Shown: one piece after another, positions 52,445 to 61,982 of the stretch
How the letters are laid out: every line of letters starts with the position of its first letter
Position numbering within the stretch: the first letter of the stretch is position 1
From: Salinicola salarius
GTDB taxonomy: Bacteria > Pseudomonadota > Gammaproteobacteria > Pseudomonadales > Halomonadaceae
Direction: 5' to 3'
NCBI RefSeq assembly: GCF_002179555.1
Contig: NZ_NHOU01000002.1
Coordinates: forward strand, 1-64,000
DNA: 64,000 nucleotides
The notes under the pieces: model-generated
Databases searched by the model: none
Seen by the model: only the letters and a program-made list of their open reading frames with translations
What the model was told of the DNA's origin: nothing
Translations under genes and position numbers: made by a program

Positions 52445-53644
52445 ATGACAATGATATCGGTGACCCGCTCGACGCCCGCTCTTTTCCACAGACGCCTTCC
52501 GTCACCGTCGACACTGTCGAGCCTGTCAACCGCTGCCGCGCTACTGTTCGGCTCGATCCATACCGGCTCGGTATTCGCTCAGATGCAGAGTGATGCACCA
52601 ATCGCAGTGATCGGCGCCACCGTCGACACCTCGATCTGGCAAGACCCGGTCGAAGCTCTGGGCACCTTGAAGGCGGACGAGAGCGTTACCCTTTCCTCGA
52701 CGCTCACCGGCACTGTCAGTGCCATCAACTTCGAGGACGGCGACAGCGTCGAGGCCCGTCAGTGGCTGGTCCAGCTCGACGACGAACAGGCCCAGGCAGA
52801 ACTTCGGGCCGCCCAGGCGCTGCTTGATCAGCGCCGGAGCGCCCTCGACCGCGCCCAACAGCTTCAGGATCGCAATTTGGGCGTACGTGCCACGCTCGAG
52901 GACAATGCCGCGCTGGTCAGGCAGAGCGAAGCGGAAATCGATGCCATTCGCGCCCGGCTTGCCGATCATCGGTTACGCGCGCCCTTTGCAGGCACCGTCG
53001 GGCTGCGCGACGTCAGCGTCGGTGCGCTGGTGACCCCCGGCACCGAGCTGGTCACGCTGGACAAGCTCGATACCATGAAGCTCGATTTCACCGTACCGGC
53101 AACGCTGCTCTCGGTGCTGCATCCTGGGCTCACGCTCAGCGCCACGACACCGAGCTATCCCGACGCCACGTTCCGTGCAGAGGTCGCCACCCTCGGCACC
53201 CGAATCGACCCCGTCTCCCGAAGCCTGGTGGTGCGCGCCAATCTGGACAATCCCGACGGGCGCCTGCTGCCGGGCATGCTGATGGAAGTGCAACTGAACC
53301 AGCCCGCCCGCGAGGCGCTGACGATTCCGGAGAGCGCGCTGGTGCCCGATGGGGAACGCCAGACCGTCTGGTTGATCGAACCCGGCCAGCCCGCCAGCGT
53401 CACGCGTCGGGAAGTCGCCATCGGCGAACGCCGCCAGGGTGAGGTCGAGATCACCGATGGTCTCGAGAGCGGCCAGCGTATCGTGACGCATGGCACCCTC
53501 AAGGTACGCGAAGGCGACCCCGTCGAACTGATCGCCGAGGACGTCAGCGACGGTGACATCAAAGAAGTCCTCGAGCGTCAGCGCCGCGCCACCGAATCGC
53601 AGATTAACGAATCGCAGTTCAACGAATCGCGAGCCAGAAACTGA
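52445..53644 (+). CDS. RND efflux periplasmic adaptor (membrane fusion protein)
   Basis: Protein of 399 residues with a signal peptide ending HTGSVFAQM, biotinyl-lipoyl halves (SVTLSSTLTGTVSAINF, DHRLRAPFAGTVGLRDVS), an alpha-hairpin between them (about 118-165), and beta-barrel domains. It links the pump to an outer-membrane channel, which is not encoded here. The C terminus ends in three short Asn-Glu-Ser repeats. Its stop overlaps the pump start (ATGA-like, one base). Confidence 0.92.
   Translation: MTMISVTRSTPALFHRRLPSPSTLSSLSTAAALLFGSIHTGSVFAQMQSDAPIAVIGATVDTSIWQDPVEALGTLKADESVTLSSTLTGTVSAINFEDGDSVEARQWLVQLDDEQAQAELRAAQALLDQRRSALDRAQQLQDRNLGVRATLEDNAALVRQSEAEIDAIRARLADHRLRAPFAGTVGLRDVSVGALVTPGTELVTLDKLDTMKLDFTVPATLLSVLHPGLTLSATTPSYPDATFRAEVATLGTRIDPVSRSLVVRANLDNPDGRLLPGMLMEVQLNQPAREALTIPESALVPDGERQTVWLIEPGQPASVTRREVAIGERRQGEVEITDGLESGQRIVTHGTLKVREGDPVELIAEDVSDGDIKEVLERQRRATESQINESQFNESRARN
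53594..53630 (+). repeat. Two and a half 15-bp in-frame repeats at the adaptor C terminus
   Basis: GAATCGCAGATTAAC, GAATCGCAGTTCAAC and a third partial GAATCGC copy encode repeated Glu-Ser-Gln-(Ile/Phe)-Asn just before the pump start. Confidence 0.75.
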
Positions 53645-56600
53645 TGCGGATTTCCGACCTATCGATCCGTCGTCCGGTCTTCGCGACCGTCGTCTCGCTG
53701 CTGCTGATCGCCTTCGGCCTGCTGGCCATGGAGCGCCTGCCGTTGCAGGAGTATCCGGCCATCGATCCGCCCATCGTCAGCATCGAGACCAACTACCCGG
53801 GCGCCTCCGCCAGTGTCGTCGAGACGCGCATCACCCAACTGCTCGAAGACCGCATCGCCGGTATCGAGGGCATCGTCTCGATCGAATCCAGCAGTGCCGA
53901 TGGCGAATCGGAGATCGACGTCGAGTTCTCGCTGGATCGCGATATCGACGGCGCCGCCAACGACATTCGCGACCGGATCTCGTCGGTAGCCGACAACCTG
54001 CCCGACCAGGCCGAGCCGCCGGAAATCGAGAAGAGCGACAGCAGTGACGACGTCATCATCTGGCTGTCGCTTTCCGGAGAGGGTTACACCATTCCGGAGC
54101 TGACCGATTATGCCAACCGCTATCTCGTCGACCGCTTCTCGACCCAGAACGGAGTGGCCCGGGTGCGCCTCAGCGGCGGCAAGGAGTACGCGATGCGGGT
54201 CTGGCTGGATCGCAACGCCCTGGCCGCGCGCCAGTTGACCGTCGACGATGTGGCCGATGCGCTGGAGAGCGAGAACGTCGAACTGCCGGCCGGCTTCCTC
54301 GAATCCCGCGATCGGCAGTTCACCCTGAGAATCCCGCGCAGCTTCACTACCGCCGCCGACTTCCAGAACCTGGTCGTCGCCCGCGGCAACGACGGTTACC
54401 TGGTACGACTGGCTGACGTGGCGCGCGTCGAGGTCGGTTCGGTAGAGGAGCGTTCGCTGTACCGAGGCAACGAGGTACCGATGGTGGGCCTCGGCATGAT
54501 CAAGCAGTCGACCGCCAGCGTGCTGGAAGTCGCCAACGGGGCCAAGTCGGAAATGGTCCGGCTGCAATCCACGCTACCCGAAGGCATGCAGCTGTCGCTC
54601 AATTTCGACTCGTCGGTGTTCGTTTCCGGCGCGCTGCATGAAGTCGTATCGACACTGTTCATTGCCATGGGGCTGGTCGTGGTGGTGATCTTCGTGTTTC
54701 TCGGCAACATACGCACGACCCTGGTGCCCGCGGTAACAGTACCGATCTCGCTGATCGGGACCTTCATCTTTCTGGCGCTGTTCGGGTTCACTCTGAACTT
54801 GCTCACGCTGCTGGCGCTGGTGCTGGCGATCGGGCTCGTGGTCGATGATGCAATCGTGGTCATCGAGAACGTTCATCGCCGCATGGTGGTCCACGGCGAG
54901 ACGCCCCTGGTCGCCGCTTTTCGGGGCACCCGTCAGATAGGCTTTGCGGTCATCGCCACCACGCTGGTGTTGATCACCGTCTTCATCCCGTTGAGCCTGC
55001 TCCAAGGCGATATCGGTCGCCTGTTCTCGGAGTTCGCCCTGACGCTCGCCGCGTCGGTCGGCCTCTCCTGCCTGGTGGCACTGTCGCTGGCACCGATGCT
55101 GTGCTCGAAACTGCTCAGTCCGCGTATGCATGAGAGTCGTATCAGCCATGGCGTGCATTGGCTGCTGGACCGTTCGCAGACGATCTACCGACAGGCACTG
55201 CTACGGGCGCTGCGTTGGCGCTGGATCGTGGTCGGACTGTTCGCCCTGGTGCTGGCACTCACCGCCTGGCTGTTTCAACAGCTGCCCAACGAATATACGC
55301 CCCAGGAAGATCGCGGCGCCTTTTTCGTGCTGATCGAAGGGCCGCCCGGCGCGACCTTTCACTACATGCAGGATTACTACGACGAGATCGAGGCCCGCCT
55401 GATGACGCTGGTCGACGCCGGCGACATCAATCAGGTGTCGGTTCGCGGTCCCCGCGGCTTCGGCAATATCGAGAACTTCAATGATGGCATGGCCGTCGTT
55501 ACGCTCAATGATTGGGGCGATCGACGATCGGCCTGGGATATCCTCGCCGACGTCCGCAGCCGGCTGTCGGATCTGCCCGGCGTCACTGCCACGCCGGTGA
55601 TGCGCCAGGGCTTTGGCGGCCGGGTCGAGAAACCGATCCAGTTCGTCATCGGTGGCAGCACCTACGAACAGCTGGCCGACTGGCGCGATCGGCTGCTGAC
55701 TCGCATTCGAAGCGACGACAGCAGCGGCCTCGAGGCGGTGGACAGCGACTACAAGGAAACCCAGCCACAGCTGCGCATCCAGATCGACTACAACCGTGCC
55801 GCCGCGCTGGGCGTTACCGTGAGCACCATCGGCAATACCCTGGAGACACTGTTCGGAGGCCGTAACGTCACCACCTATGTCGACGGCGGCGAAGAGTACG
55901 ACGTCATCCTCGAAGGCGAACGTGACAATCAGCGCGCCCCAAGCTCGCTGGACAACGTGCAGGTACGTTCAGCGGTCAGTGACGAGCTGATTCCGCTGGC
56001 AAGCCTGGTGTCGGTGTCGGAATTTGCCGGTGCCAGCGAGCTCAACCGCTTCAACCGAATGCGCGCGATCACGCTCGAGGCCAATCTCCAGGGAGGGGTC
56101 GCGATCGGCGACGCGCTGGCCTACCTGCAGGGTATCGCGGAAGAAGAGCTGCCCAGCGAAGCTGGTCATCGACTACAAGGGGCCCTCCCGGGATTACCAG
56201 GAAGCCAGCGGTGCGACGACCTTCCTGCTCATCCTGGGCATCGTCGTGGTCTTCCTGGTGCTGGCTGCCCAGTTCGAAAGCTTCGTGCACCCGCTGGTCA
56301 TCATGCTCACGGTACCGATGGCCATCAGCGGCGCCTTGCTGGGCCTATGGGCCAGCGGGCAGTCCCTCAATATCTACAGTCAGGTGGGGCTGGTCATGCT
56401 GGTCGGTCTGGCCGCCAAGAACGGCATCCTGATCGTCGAATTCGCCAATCAGTTGCGTGACGAAGGTCAGGCCTTCTCCGACGCGCTGGTCGAGGCTTCC
56501 GTGACTCGGCTCAGGCCCATACTGATGACGACCGTCACCACCATGGCCGGCGCTGTCCCCCTGATCCTGGCTTTCGGCCCTGGTGCCGAATCGCGCATCG

Positions 56601-56920
56601 TCATTGGCACCGTCATCTTCTGTGGCGTTGCCGCCGCGACGCTGCTGACGCTATTCATCGTTCCGGTGGCCTACAACATGCTAGCGCGACGTACCGGTTC
56701 ACCCGGCGACATCAGCCGACGTCTCGAACGCGAAATACACGGTCACGAGACACGAGACACGAGACACGAGACCAAGAAATCAATGGGTGAGACTTGGCTA
56801 CCACACGAGCCTAGCGAGGAACGGAATTGCAACTACACTAGGGTAACCGTAACCATGCTGCTGCAATGGTGCCATTGCATTAGCCAGTCGGGAGGTCATT
56901 CCATCGAACCGGAGGGATGA
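53644..56920 (+). pseudogene. RND efflux pump gene with a frameshift
   Basis: AcrB/MexF-type HAE1 transporter: first frame (about 840 residues from 53644) holds MRISDLSIRRPVFA, the periplasmic domains and the RND motifs TFIFLALFGFTLNLLTLLAL and VVDDAIVVIENV. At about 56150-56170 the homology leaves frame 1 and continues in frame 2 (LVIDYKGPSRDYQEASGA, then QVGLVMLVGLAAKNGILIVEF), so one extra base or two missing bases separate the halves. The second part runs to TGA at 56918-56920 with a tail of about 58 residues, beyond the family's usual end near 1035, coming from a heptamer repeat. Either a sequencing error or a broken pump; the adaptor gene is intact. Confidence 0.85.
56744..56771 (+). 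repeat. (CACGAGA)4 heptanucleotide repeat near the 3' end of the pump gene
   Basis: Four perfect copies of CACGAGA. Seven is not a multiple of three, so gain or loss of a copy would change the frame of the last residues. Confidence 0.9.
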
Positions 56921-56922
56921 AC

Positions 56923-57273
56923 ATGAGTCTGTTCCATCGTGACGACAAGGAAGCCGGGGCTAGCCGTATCGATGAAGACATGGCGGCCGCTGCCGAGCGC
57001 GCGCCCCATTTGGGAGATGATCCGATCCGGGAGGAGCCTGCATTGGCACCCGAAGAAGAACCGCTTGAAGAAAGCATCGACGAACCGTCACCCTACGCAA
57101 CGGCTTATCTGACGCGTGACAGCTGGGCGAGCCGCTCGCGTCGCCGACTGAACGACCAGATCAGCGACACCTGCGAGAGTTGCGACGACTTCGTACAACG
57201 CAAGCCTTGGCAGAGTGTCGGTATCGCCGCGTTGGGCGGCGCGCTGATGACCCTGCTGTTGAACCGGCGCTGA
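56923..57273 (+). CDS. DUF883-like C-tail-anchored protein
   Basis: Protein of 116 residues: an acidic, probably disordered N half (PEEEPLEESIDEPSP), a short basic helix region and a C-terminal hydrophobic segment VGIAALGGALMTLLL ending NRR, the ElaB/YqjD pattern in shortened form. ATG 56923 has GGAGGG six bases before it; ATG 56917 is directly abutting that site. The start region overlaps the end of the pump frame. Function unknown. Confidence 0.7.
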   Translation: MSLFHRDDKEAGASRIDEDMAAAAERAPHLGDDPIREEPALAPEEEPLEESIDEPSPYATAYLTRDSWASRSRRRLNDQISDTCESCDDFVQRKPWQSVGIAALGGALMTLLLNRR

Positions 57274-57340
57274 TAGCCGTTTTCCACTTGATCGGTCACG
57301 TGCACCGATCCACACATTGACGAATGGTTAAGGACGATCC

Positions 57341-57577
57341 ATGAGCCGTAATTACCGTGAAGACACGCGCCATTACTACCGGGATGCCAAGCGCCGCGGC
57401 CGCAAGAGCCTCGATCGGGCCCGGCATCGCGCCGACGATATCAGCCATGAGCTGGTAGAAAACGCAGAAGAGGCGTGGCGCGAAACTGACGATTACGTTC
57501 ATCGCAACGCCTGGAGCAGCATGGGTGTTGCCGCCCTCGCCGGGTTTGCCATTGGCTTCCTGGCCGGCCGTCGCTAA
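57341..57577 (+). CDS. Small DUF883/ElaB-like protein
   Basis: Protein of 78 residues: basic N half (RDAKRRGRKSLDRARHRADD), then VHRNAWSSMGVAALAGFAI and a membrane segment ending GRR. The NAW-S-G pattern matches ElaB/YqjD family tails. It is 67 bases after the previous paralogue and precedes a terminator. It may be expressed with it. Confidence 0.78.
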   Translation: MSRNYREDTRHYYRDAKRRGRKSLDRARHRADDISHELVENAEEAWRETDDYVHRNAWSSMGVAALAGFAIGFLAGRR

Positions 57578-57629
57578 CTTCCTTCACTGTCGGCCCCGTA
57601 GCGGCCGGCAGCCGAGTGTCGGCTGAATG

Positions 57630-57670
57630 AAACGGCCCCGCAATGCAGTTCATGCATCACGGGGCCGTTT
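57630..57670. terminator. Hairpin between convergent DUF883 and tautomerase genes
   Basis: Stem AAACGGCCCCG / CGGGGCCGTTT with an inner ATGCA/TGCAT pairing; T or A runs of three or so on both sides. Probably a bidirectional terminator. Confidence 0.75.
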
Positions 57671-57726
57671 CCGATTCGAGAGTCGGGTACCCCACTGCCT
57701 GGTAGACGCAGGACAGCCTCTCAGGC

Positions 57727-57912
57727 TCAGGTCTGGTCCACTCCCAGACGACCGCCTCTTGCCCAATCTTCCTGCTCGGTTTCCTGAAAAAATATCTGCA
57801 CCGACTCGGGCGACTGACCGTATGCCTGCACGAAAGCATCGGTGATTCGCTCGGCAAGCTCGCGCTTCTGCTCGACGCTACGGGGGAACTGCTGGATTGT
57901 CACAATGGGCAT
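57727..57912 (-). CDS. 4-oxalocrotonate tautomerase family protein
   Basis: Small enzyme-like protein of 61 residues beginning MPIVTIQQF, so Pro becomes the N-terminal catalytic residue after Met removal. Family members tautomerise or dehalogenate small acids; the substrate is unknown. It precedes ygfX in the same direction with 11 bases between, and is probably cotranscribed with sdhE-ygfX. Confidence 0.85.
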   Translation of the reverse strand: MPIVTIQQFPRSVEQKRELAERITDAFVQAYGQSPESVQIFFQETEQEDWARGGRLGVDQT

Positions 57913-57923
57913 GAAGGACTCCT

Positions 57924-58340
57924 TCAGGATGAGAAATCGGCACGTTCGATCTGTTCGGCCAAGGCTTCGCGCAAATGGCGTAACGAATCCACATCGCTGC
58001 TGTCAGGCCAGAGCCACACTCGTCGCCCCGAAAGATCGATAGCGGAGAGCAGCGGACCCAGCCGAATCAGGCGACACGTCTTCGTTTGCCAGGTACGGGC
58101 ATCGACCGAGCTTTCCCAGACCGGTCGTTCCCGTTCGTATGCGCAGCGCAGGTACAGCTTCTGCGGCGCCTCGAGATGCTGGCGATACCCCGCCACAATG
58201 GCCACCATCGCAATGATGGCAGCAATCCGATAATCGACCCACCAGCTCGCATAGAGTGCCAGTCCCCCTCCCAGCAGGAGTTGAAAGCCCAGCGATAGCC
58301 TAGAGCGCTTGATGACGACTGCGGTCAGTGGTTTCGGCAT
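57924..58340 (-). CDS. ygfX: YgfX/CptA family membrane protein
   Basis: Protein of 138 residues with two hydrophobic segments (LLLGGGLALYASWWVDYRIA and IAAIIAMVAIVAGY) followed by a soluble beta-rich domain (RRVWLWPDSSD). YgfX partners with SdhE; in E. coli it has been described as a toxin affecting FtsZ/MreB, while other work disputes a simple toxin role. The start overlaps the sdhE gene by 41 bases. Confidence 0.82.
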   Translation of the reverse strand: MPKPLTAVVIKRSRLSLGFQLLLGGGLALYASWWVDYRIAAIIAMVAIVAGYRQHLEAPQKLYLRCAYERERPVWESSVDARTWQTKTCRLIRLGPLLSAIDLSGRRVWLWPDSSDVDSLRHLREALAEQIERADFSS

Positions 58341-58584
58341 GTTCGACGATCATCTGGACGAGGCGACGCATCTCCGGATCCTGCGGCCATTCGCGACGCA
58401 TCAGCCAGGTAAAGAGATCCTGGTCTTCCTGGGCCAGCAGCTCACGATAGAGCTCCTTGTCCCCGGCGGGCAGTCCGTCGTAGCAGGCCTCGAGAAACGG
58501 CATCAGAAGCAGGTCCAGCTCCCACATGCCGCGTCGGGAATGCCAGTAAAGCCGTCGACGCGTGACATCTTCGTTGTCTGACAT
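58300..58584 (-). CDS. sdhE: FAD assembly factor SdhE
   Basis: Protein of 94 residues with the key RGMWELD motif (R-G-x-x-E), essential for flavinylating succinate dehydrogenase. Classical SdhE length. Acts in the cytoplasm. A TATAAT lies about 45 bases upstream. ygfX follows with an overlap. Confidence 0.94.
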   Translation of the reverse strand: MSDNEDVTRRRLYWHSRRGMWELDLLLMPFLEACYDGLPAGDKELYRELLAQEDQDLFTWLMRREWPQDPEMRRLVQMIVEHAETTDRSRHQAL

Positions 58585-58628
58585 GGACTATCCTCGATCC
58601 CGTGTACTGAATGAATGTGTCGCGCTGC

Positions 58629-58634
58629 ATTATA
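58629..58634 (-). promoter_or_regulatory. Minus-strand -10 box of sdhE
   Basis: TATAAT on the minus strand, 45 bases upstream of the sdhE ATG. No clear -35 element. Confidence 0.45.
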
Positions 58635-58687
58635 CCCAAGGGAATCCCCCACCACTATTCGGGAACGCGCGGTGACCGGCTAATGCG

Positions 58688-58716
58688 TTGTTTTCTCGAA
58701 AGTTGCGAAGTATGCT
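58688..58716 (+). promoter_or_regulatory. Sigma-70-like promoter of ihfB
   Basis: TTGTTT, 17-base spacer and TATGCT about 77 bases upstream of the ihfB start. It supports independent transcription of ihfB-lapA-lapB. Confidence 0.55.
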
Positions 58717-58792
58717 GAGACGACAATAACAGACGTCGGACGCCCATTGTGCGGTCTCCCACCGCCAGGCCGAGGCCTTACGGAGAATGTCG

Positions 58793-59089
58793 ATGACCAA
58801 GTCTGAATTGATCGAGCAGATTGCCGCCCGCCGGTCGGAACTGTCGGCGAAGGAGGTCGAAGCCGCGGTGCGTGTCATCCTTGACGACATCACCAACGCC
58901 CTGGCAGAGGGCGGGCGCGTCGAAATTCGCGGATTCGGCAGTTTTTCCCTGCATTTTCGCGAGCCCCGCACCGGACGCAACCCAAAGACCGGCGACCCCG
59001 TCGATCTCGACGGAAAGTACGTCCCGCATTTCAAACCGGGAAAGGAACTACGCGAACAGGTCAATGCCAGCCGCGCGCTCGGCTATTGA
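58793..59089 (+). CDS. ihfB: Integration host factor beta subunit
   Basis: HU/IHF-family protein of 98 residues starting [13 protein letters not shown], with [20 protein letters not shown] and the DNA-bending arm region [12 protein letters not shown]. It pairs with IhfA. ATG 58793 has GGAG seven bases upstream; ATG 58787 overlaps that site. rpsA, the usual upstream neighbour, is absent. Confidence 0.95.
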   Translation: MTKSELIEQIAARRSELSAKEVEAAVRVILDDITNALAEGGRVEIRGFGSFSLHFREPRTGRNPKTGDPVDLDGKYVPHFKPGKELREQVNASRALGY

Positions 59090-59185
59090 TCTTCCCAGTC
59101 ACTGCAGCCGGCGCAGAGTCGGCGGCTGCCACCGCAATATGTAACGACGGCATGAGCCGTCGGCGGTGCGTCACCAGGAAAACCT

Positions 59186-59491
59186 ATGCGCTGGCTCAAA
59201 GGCGTCATTCTCGCCATCATCTTGATCGTCGTGTTGCTGCTGGGCATTCTTTTTGCCGTCAATAACCAGCAGCCGCTGCCTCTGGATCTGATCTGGGTAC
59301 AGCTGCCCCCGGCTTCGCTGTCGTTGTGGCTTCTGGTCGCTCTCGCCTGCGGCGTCATCCTCGGCATGCTCGCCATGACCGGCATGTATCTGCGGCTGCG
59401 AACCCTGCTGACTCGTGCACAACGTCACAACCAGCAACAACGCAAGGAACTCGATCGTCTCCGGACGCAGGAGTTCAAGGAAAGCCCCTGA
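59186..59491 (+). CDS. lapA: LapA (DUF1049) membrane protein
   Basis: Protein of 101 residues with two membrane helices (about 5-25 and 45-65) and a charged cytoplasmic tail (RAQRHNQQQRKELDRLR). LapA works with LapB in lipopolysaccharide assembly control. ATG follows CAGGAAAACCT. lapB starts one base after its stop codon. Confidence 0.92.
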   Translation: MRWLKGVILAIILIVVLLLGILFAVNNQQPLPLDLIWVQLPPASLSLWLLVALACGVILGMLAMTGMYLRLRTLLTRAQRHNQQQRKELDRLRTQEFKESP

Positions 59492-60679
59492 ATGAGCGAT
59501 GTTCTGCTACTGGCGTTGCTGGTGGCAGCCATCGCCATCGGCTGGTTTCTGGGGCGATGGGAGTCCGGCCGGTTCCGGTCTCGTCCACAGCCGCCGCGCG
59601 GTTCGTTGCCGAGGGACTACTTCGTCGGCCTGAACTACCTGCTCAACGAGCAGCCCGATCGCGCGATAGAGACTTTCACCCAGGCCCTGGAAGTCAATAG
59701 CGACACGGTCGAAACGCACATCGCGCTAGGCAACCTCTACCGCTCACGGGGAGAAGCCGATCGGGCGGTGCGCATCCATCAGAATCTTCTCGCCCGCCCT
59801 GCCCTGACGCCCTCTCAGAGCGGGCAGGTACAGCTCGAACTCTCCCGCGACTTTCTCAATCTCGGCCTGCTGGACAGGGCGGAACGGCTGTTGCTGGCCC
59901 TGCAAAAAAGCCATGTCGACGACTCGCAGAAGCTCGCCGCCAAACGCCTGCTGGTCGATCTGTTCGAGCGAGAAAAGGAGTGGGCACAAGCTCTGGAGAC
60001 CGCCCAGCCACAGCTGGTGCGCCAGGATGCCGATATCCGTCGAGCCGCCGCGCACTGGCATTGCGAACTGGCGAGCCAGCATCGCAACAACAGCAGCCCA
60101 TCCTTGGCACGCAAGGCGTTGAAGCAGGCTCTGGGTATCGATGACCGCTGCGTTCGGGCCAACTGGATGCTGGGCCAGCTCGAATGGGACATCGGCCAGT
60201 ATCGTGATGCAGCGCGGTTCTGGCAGCGCGTCCCCGAACAGGACGCCAGCTTCACCGCCATCGTGCTTGAGCCGTTGCGGGATACGTATCGCCTGCTCGA
60301 CGACGACAACGGCTGGTGGCAGTTTCTGGAAAGGCAATTGCAGCACAACCCGCAGACCACGGTAGTCATGATGGCGGCGGACACACTGAGACAACGACAA
60401 GGCGCCGATATCGCCTGCGCCTTCGTCAGCGATCAATTGCGCGAGCATCCCAGCCTGCGCGGGATCGACTATCTGATGGATCTCTATCTCGACGACAGCG
60501 ATCCTGCAGAGCGCGATCGCCTGGAGCTGCTCAAGCAACACACCCGCCAGTTGCTGAGCATCCGGCCTCGCCACCGCTGCCAACGCTGTGGTTTCGGTAC
60601 CGAACAATTGCATTGGCAGTGCCCTCGCTGCCGCAGTTGGGGCACCACCAAGCCGGTCGCCGGTCTGGAAGGCGAATGA
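59492..60679 (+). CDS. lapB: Lipopolysaccharide assembly protein LapB (YciM)
   Basis: Protein of 395 residues with an N-terminal membrane anchor (LLLALLVAAIAIGWFLG), nine or so TPR helices and a C-terminal rubredoxin-like metal site (CQRCGF...CPRCRSWG). LapB directs proteolysis of LpxC by FtsH to balance LPS and phospholipids. It follows lapA without gap and ends five bases before pyrF on the other strand. Confidence 0.95.
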   Translation: MSDVLLLALLVAAIAIGWFLGRWESGRFRSRPQPPRGSLPRDYFVGLNYLLNEQPDRAIETFTQALEVNSDTVETHIALGNLYRSRGEADRAVRIHQNLLARPALTPSQSGQVQLELSRDFLNLGLLDRAERLLLALQKSHVDDSQKLAAKRLLVDLFEREKEWAQALETAQPQLVRQDADIRRAAAHWHCELASQHRNNSSPSLARKALKQALGIDDRCVRANWMLGQLEWDIGQYRDAARFWQRVPEQDASFTAIVLEPLRDTYRLLDDDNGWWQFLERQLQHNPQTTVVMMAADTLRQRQGADIACAFVSDQLREHPSLRGIDYLMDLYLDDSDPAERDRLELLKQHTRQLLSIRPRHRCQRCGFGTEQLHWQCPRCRSWGTTKPVAGLEGE

Positions 60680-60684
60680 TCACG

Positions 60685-61389
60685 CTACTGCCAAGAGAGT
60701 GAACGCTCGATCTCCGTCAGCGCCGACATCGGGTCTGCTGCCTGAGTGATCGCCCGTCCAATGACCAGATGCGTACTGCCGGCAGCCATCGCGGCCTCCG
60801 GCGTCATTACGCGTCGCTGATCCCCCTGCTCGGCCGTCGCGGGACGGATCCCCGGCGTCACCTTGAAAAAGGCCTCGCCACAGAGTTCCGTCAGCCTCGC
60901 GCTTTCACGTGCCGAGCAGACGACGCCATCCAGCCCGCTCTCCCGTGTCAGTCTGGCCAGCCGTTCGACCTGGGCCAGCGCATCGCCCGATACGCCTATC
61001 TCCTGCAGCTCGTCGTCCGACATGCTGGTCAGCACGGTGACCGCGATGAGATGAGTTTTCAGCCCTCGCTGCGCCAGCCGCTCGGCACTCGCCTCCATCA
61101 TTCTACGGCCACCGGAGGCATGGACATTGACCATCCATACCCCCAGATCCGCCGTCGCCTCGACGGCACCGGCCACAGTATTGGGAATATCATGAAACTT
61201 GAGATCGAGAAAGACCTCGAACCCCCGTTGATGCATGGCCTCGACGGCTGCCGGCCCCGCCCGAGTAAATAGCTCCTTGCCGATCTTGACGCGGCAACGG
61301 GCCGGGTCGAGCGCATCGACCAAGGGCAACGCCTGCGACAGGTTGGAATAGTCGAGCGCAATGATGAGCGGCGAGTTCGGGGAAGGCAT
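60685..61389 (-). CDS. pyrF: Orotidine-5'-phosphate decarboxylase
   Basis: Enzyme of 234 residues converting OMP to UMP. The catalytic DxKxxD signature is in [13 protein letters not shown], with IALDYSN at the N terminus and [11 protein letters not shown] near the end. ATG 61389 follows GGAGACGATTC; the frame reads further upstream but without a site. It is on the opposite strand to lapB here, unlike the common lapAB-pyrF order. Confidence 0.95.
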   Translation of the reverse strand: MPSPNSPLIIALDYSNLSQALPLVDALDPARCRVKIGKELFTRAGPAAVEAMHQRGFEVFLDLKFHDIPNTVAGAVEATADLGVWMVNVHASGGRRMMEASAERLAQRGLKTHLIAVTVLTSMSDDELQEIGVSGDALAQVERLARLTRESGLDGVVCSARESARLTELCGEAFFKVTPGIRPATAEQGDQRRVMTPEAAMAAGSTHLVIGRAITQAADPMSALTEIERSLSWQ

Positions 61390-61618
61390 GAATCGTCTCC
61401 GGCATTCGAGTTCGAGCGGAGTATACCGAATGGAAGGCATCTGCGGGGCAGAAGCGAACCGAAGCGCCGCCTGGTACCGTCATGTAGCCATTGTCTTACA
61501 ATAATCTGCGATATTTACCCATTAATTCCCGAGAACAGCCGTCGATACACAGAGTGAGGGCCGGCCAGAAGCATGACCGGCCTTCATTCATCTTCCTGTT
61601 CCGATCAAGGAAATCGAT

Positions 61619-61882
61619 ATGAAGACTTTGATTCACGCAGCACTCTTCTCGCTTCTCAGCTTCAGCGCCCTTCCCGCACTGGCGCAGGACGCCCCGGTCA
61701 ATATCAACGAAGCGTCGGCAGAAGAACTGGCCACCCTCCCCGGCATCGGCGAAGTCAAGGCACAAGCCATCGTCGATGACCGGGAGGCCAACGGCGATTA
61801 CAAGAGCCTCGAGGACCTGACTCGCGTCGACGGCATCGGTGAAACAACCGTCAGCAACCTGGCCGAAGAAGCGACGCTGTAA
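61619..61882 (+). CDS. ComEA-like helix-hairpin-helix protein
   Basis: Small secreted protein of 87 residues: signal peptide (LFSLLSFSALPALAQDA), then a pair of helix-hairpin-helix motifs (INEASAEELATLPGIGEVKA, DGIGETTVSNLAEEA). ComEA proteins bind incoming DNA during competence, and short versions are common in non-competent bacteria. ATG follows CAAGGAAATCGAT. An inverted repeat GGCCGG/CCGGCC lies about 40 bases upstream. No com genes are near. Confidence 0.85.
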   Translation: MKTLIHAALFSLLSFSALPALAQDAPVNINEASAEELATLPGIGEVKAQAIVDDREANGDYKSLEDLTRVDGIGETTVSNLAEEATL

Positions 61883-61982
61883 TCAGCTCCGGGGTCGCCG
61901 ACGGCCCCGGAACGTCAGTACTTGTAATCCTGTCGATCGTCTCCATCTTGGCTGAACAGGCAGCGTCAACGACGGAGACACC

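Noticed and set aside
59145..59162. CGACGGC-ATGA-GCCGTCG hairpin between ihfB and lapA as a terminator
   Set aside because: No T run follows, and lapA-lapB is expected to be cotranscribed; too weak to call.
61555..61585. GGCCGG/CCGGCC inverted repeat upstream of the ComEA-like gene as a terminator
   Set aside because: Lies in the 5' region of the gene, has no T run, and is short with a 12-base loop; kept only as a note.
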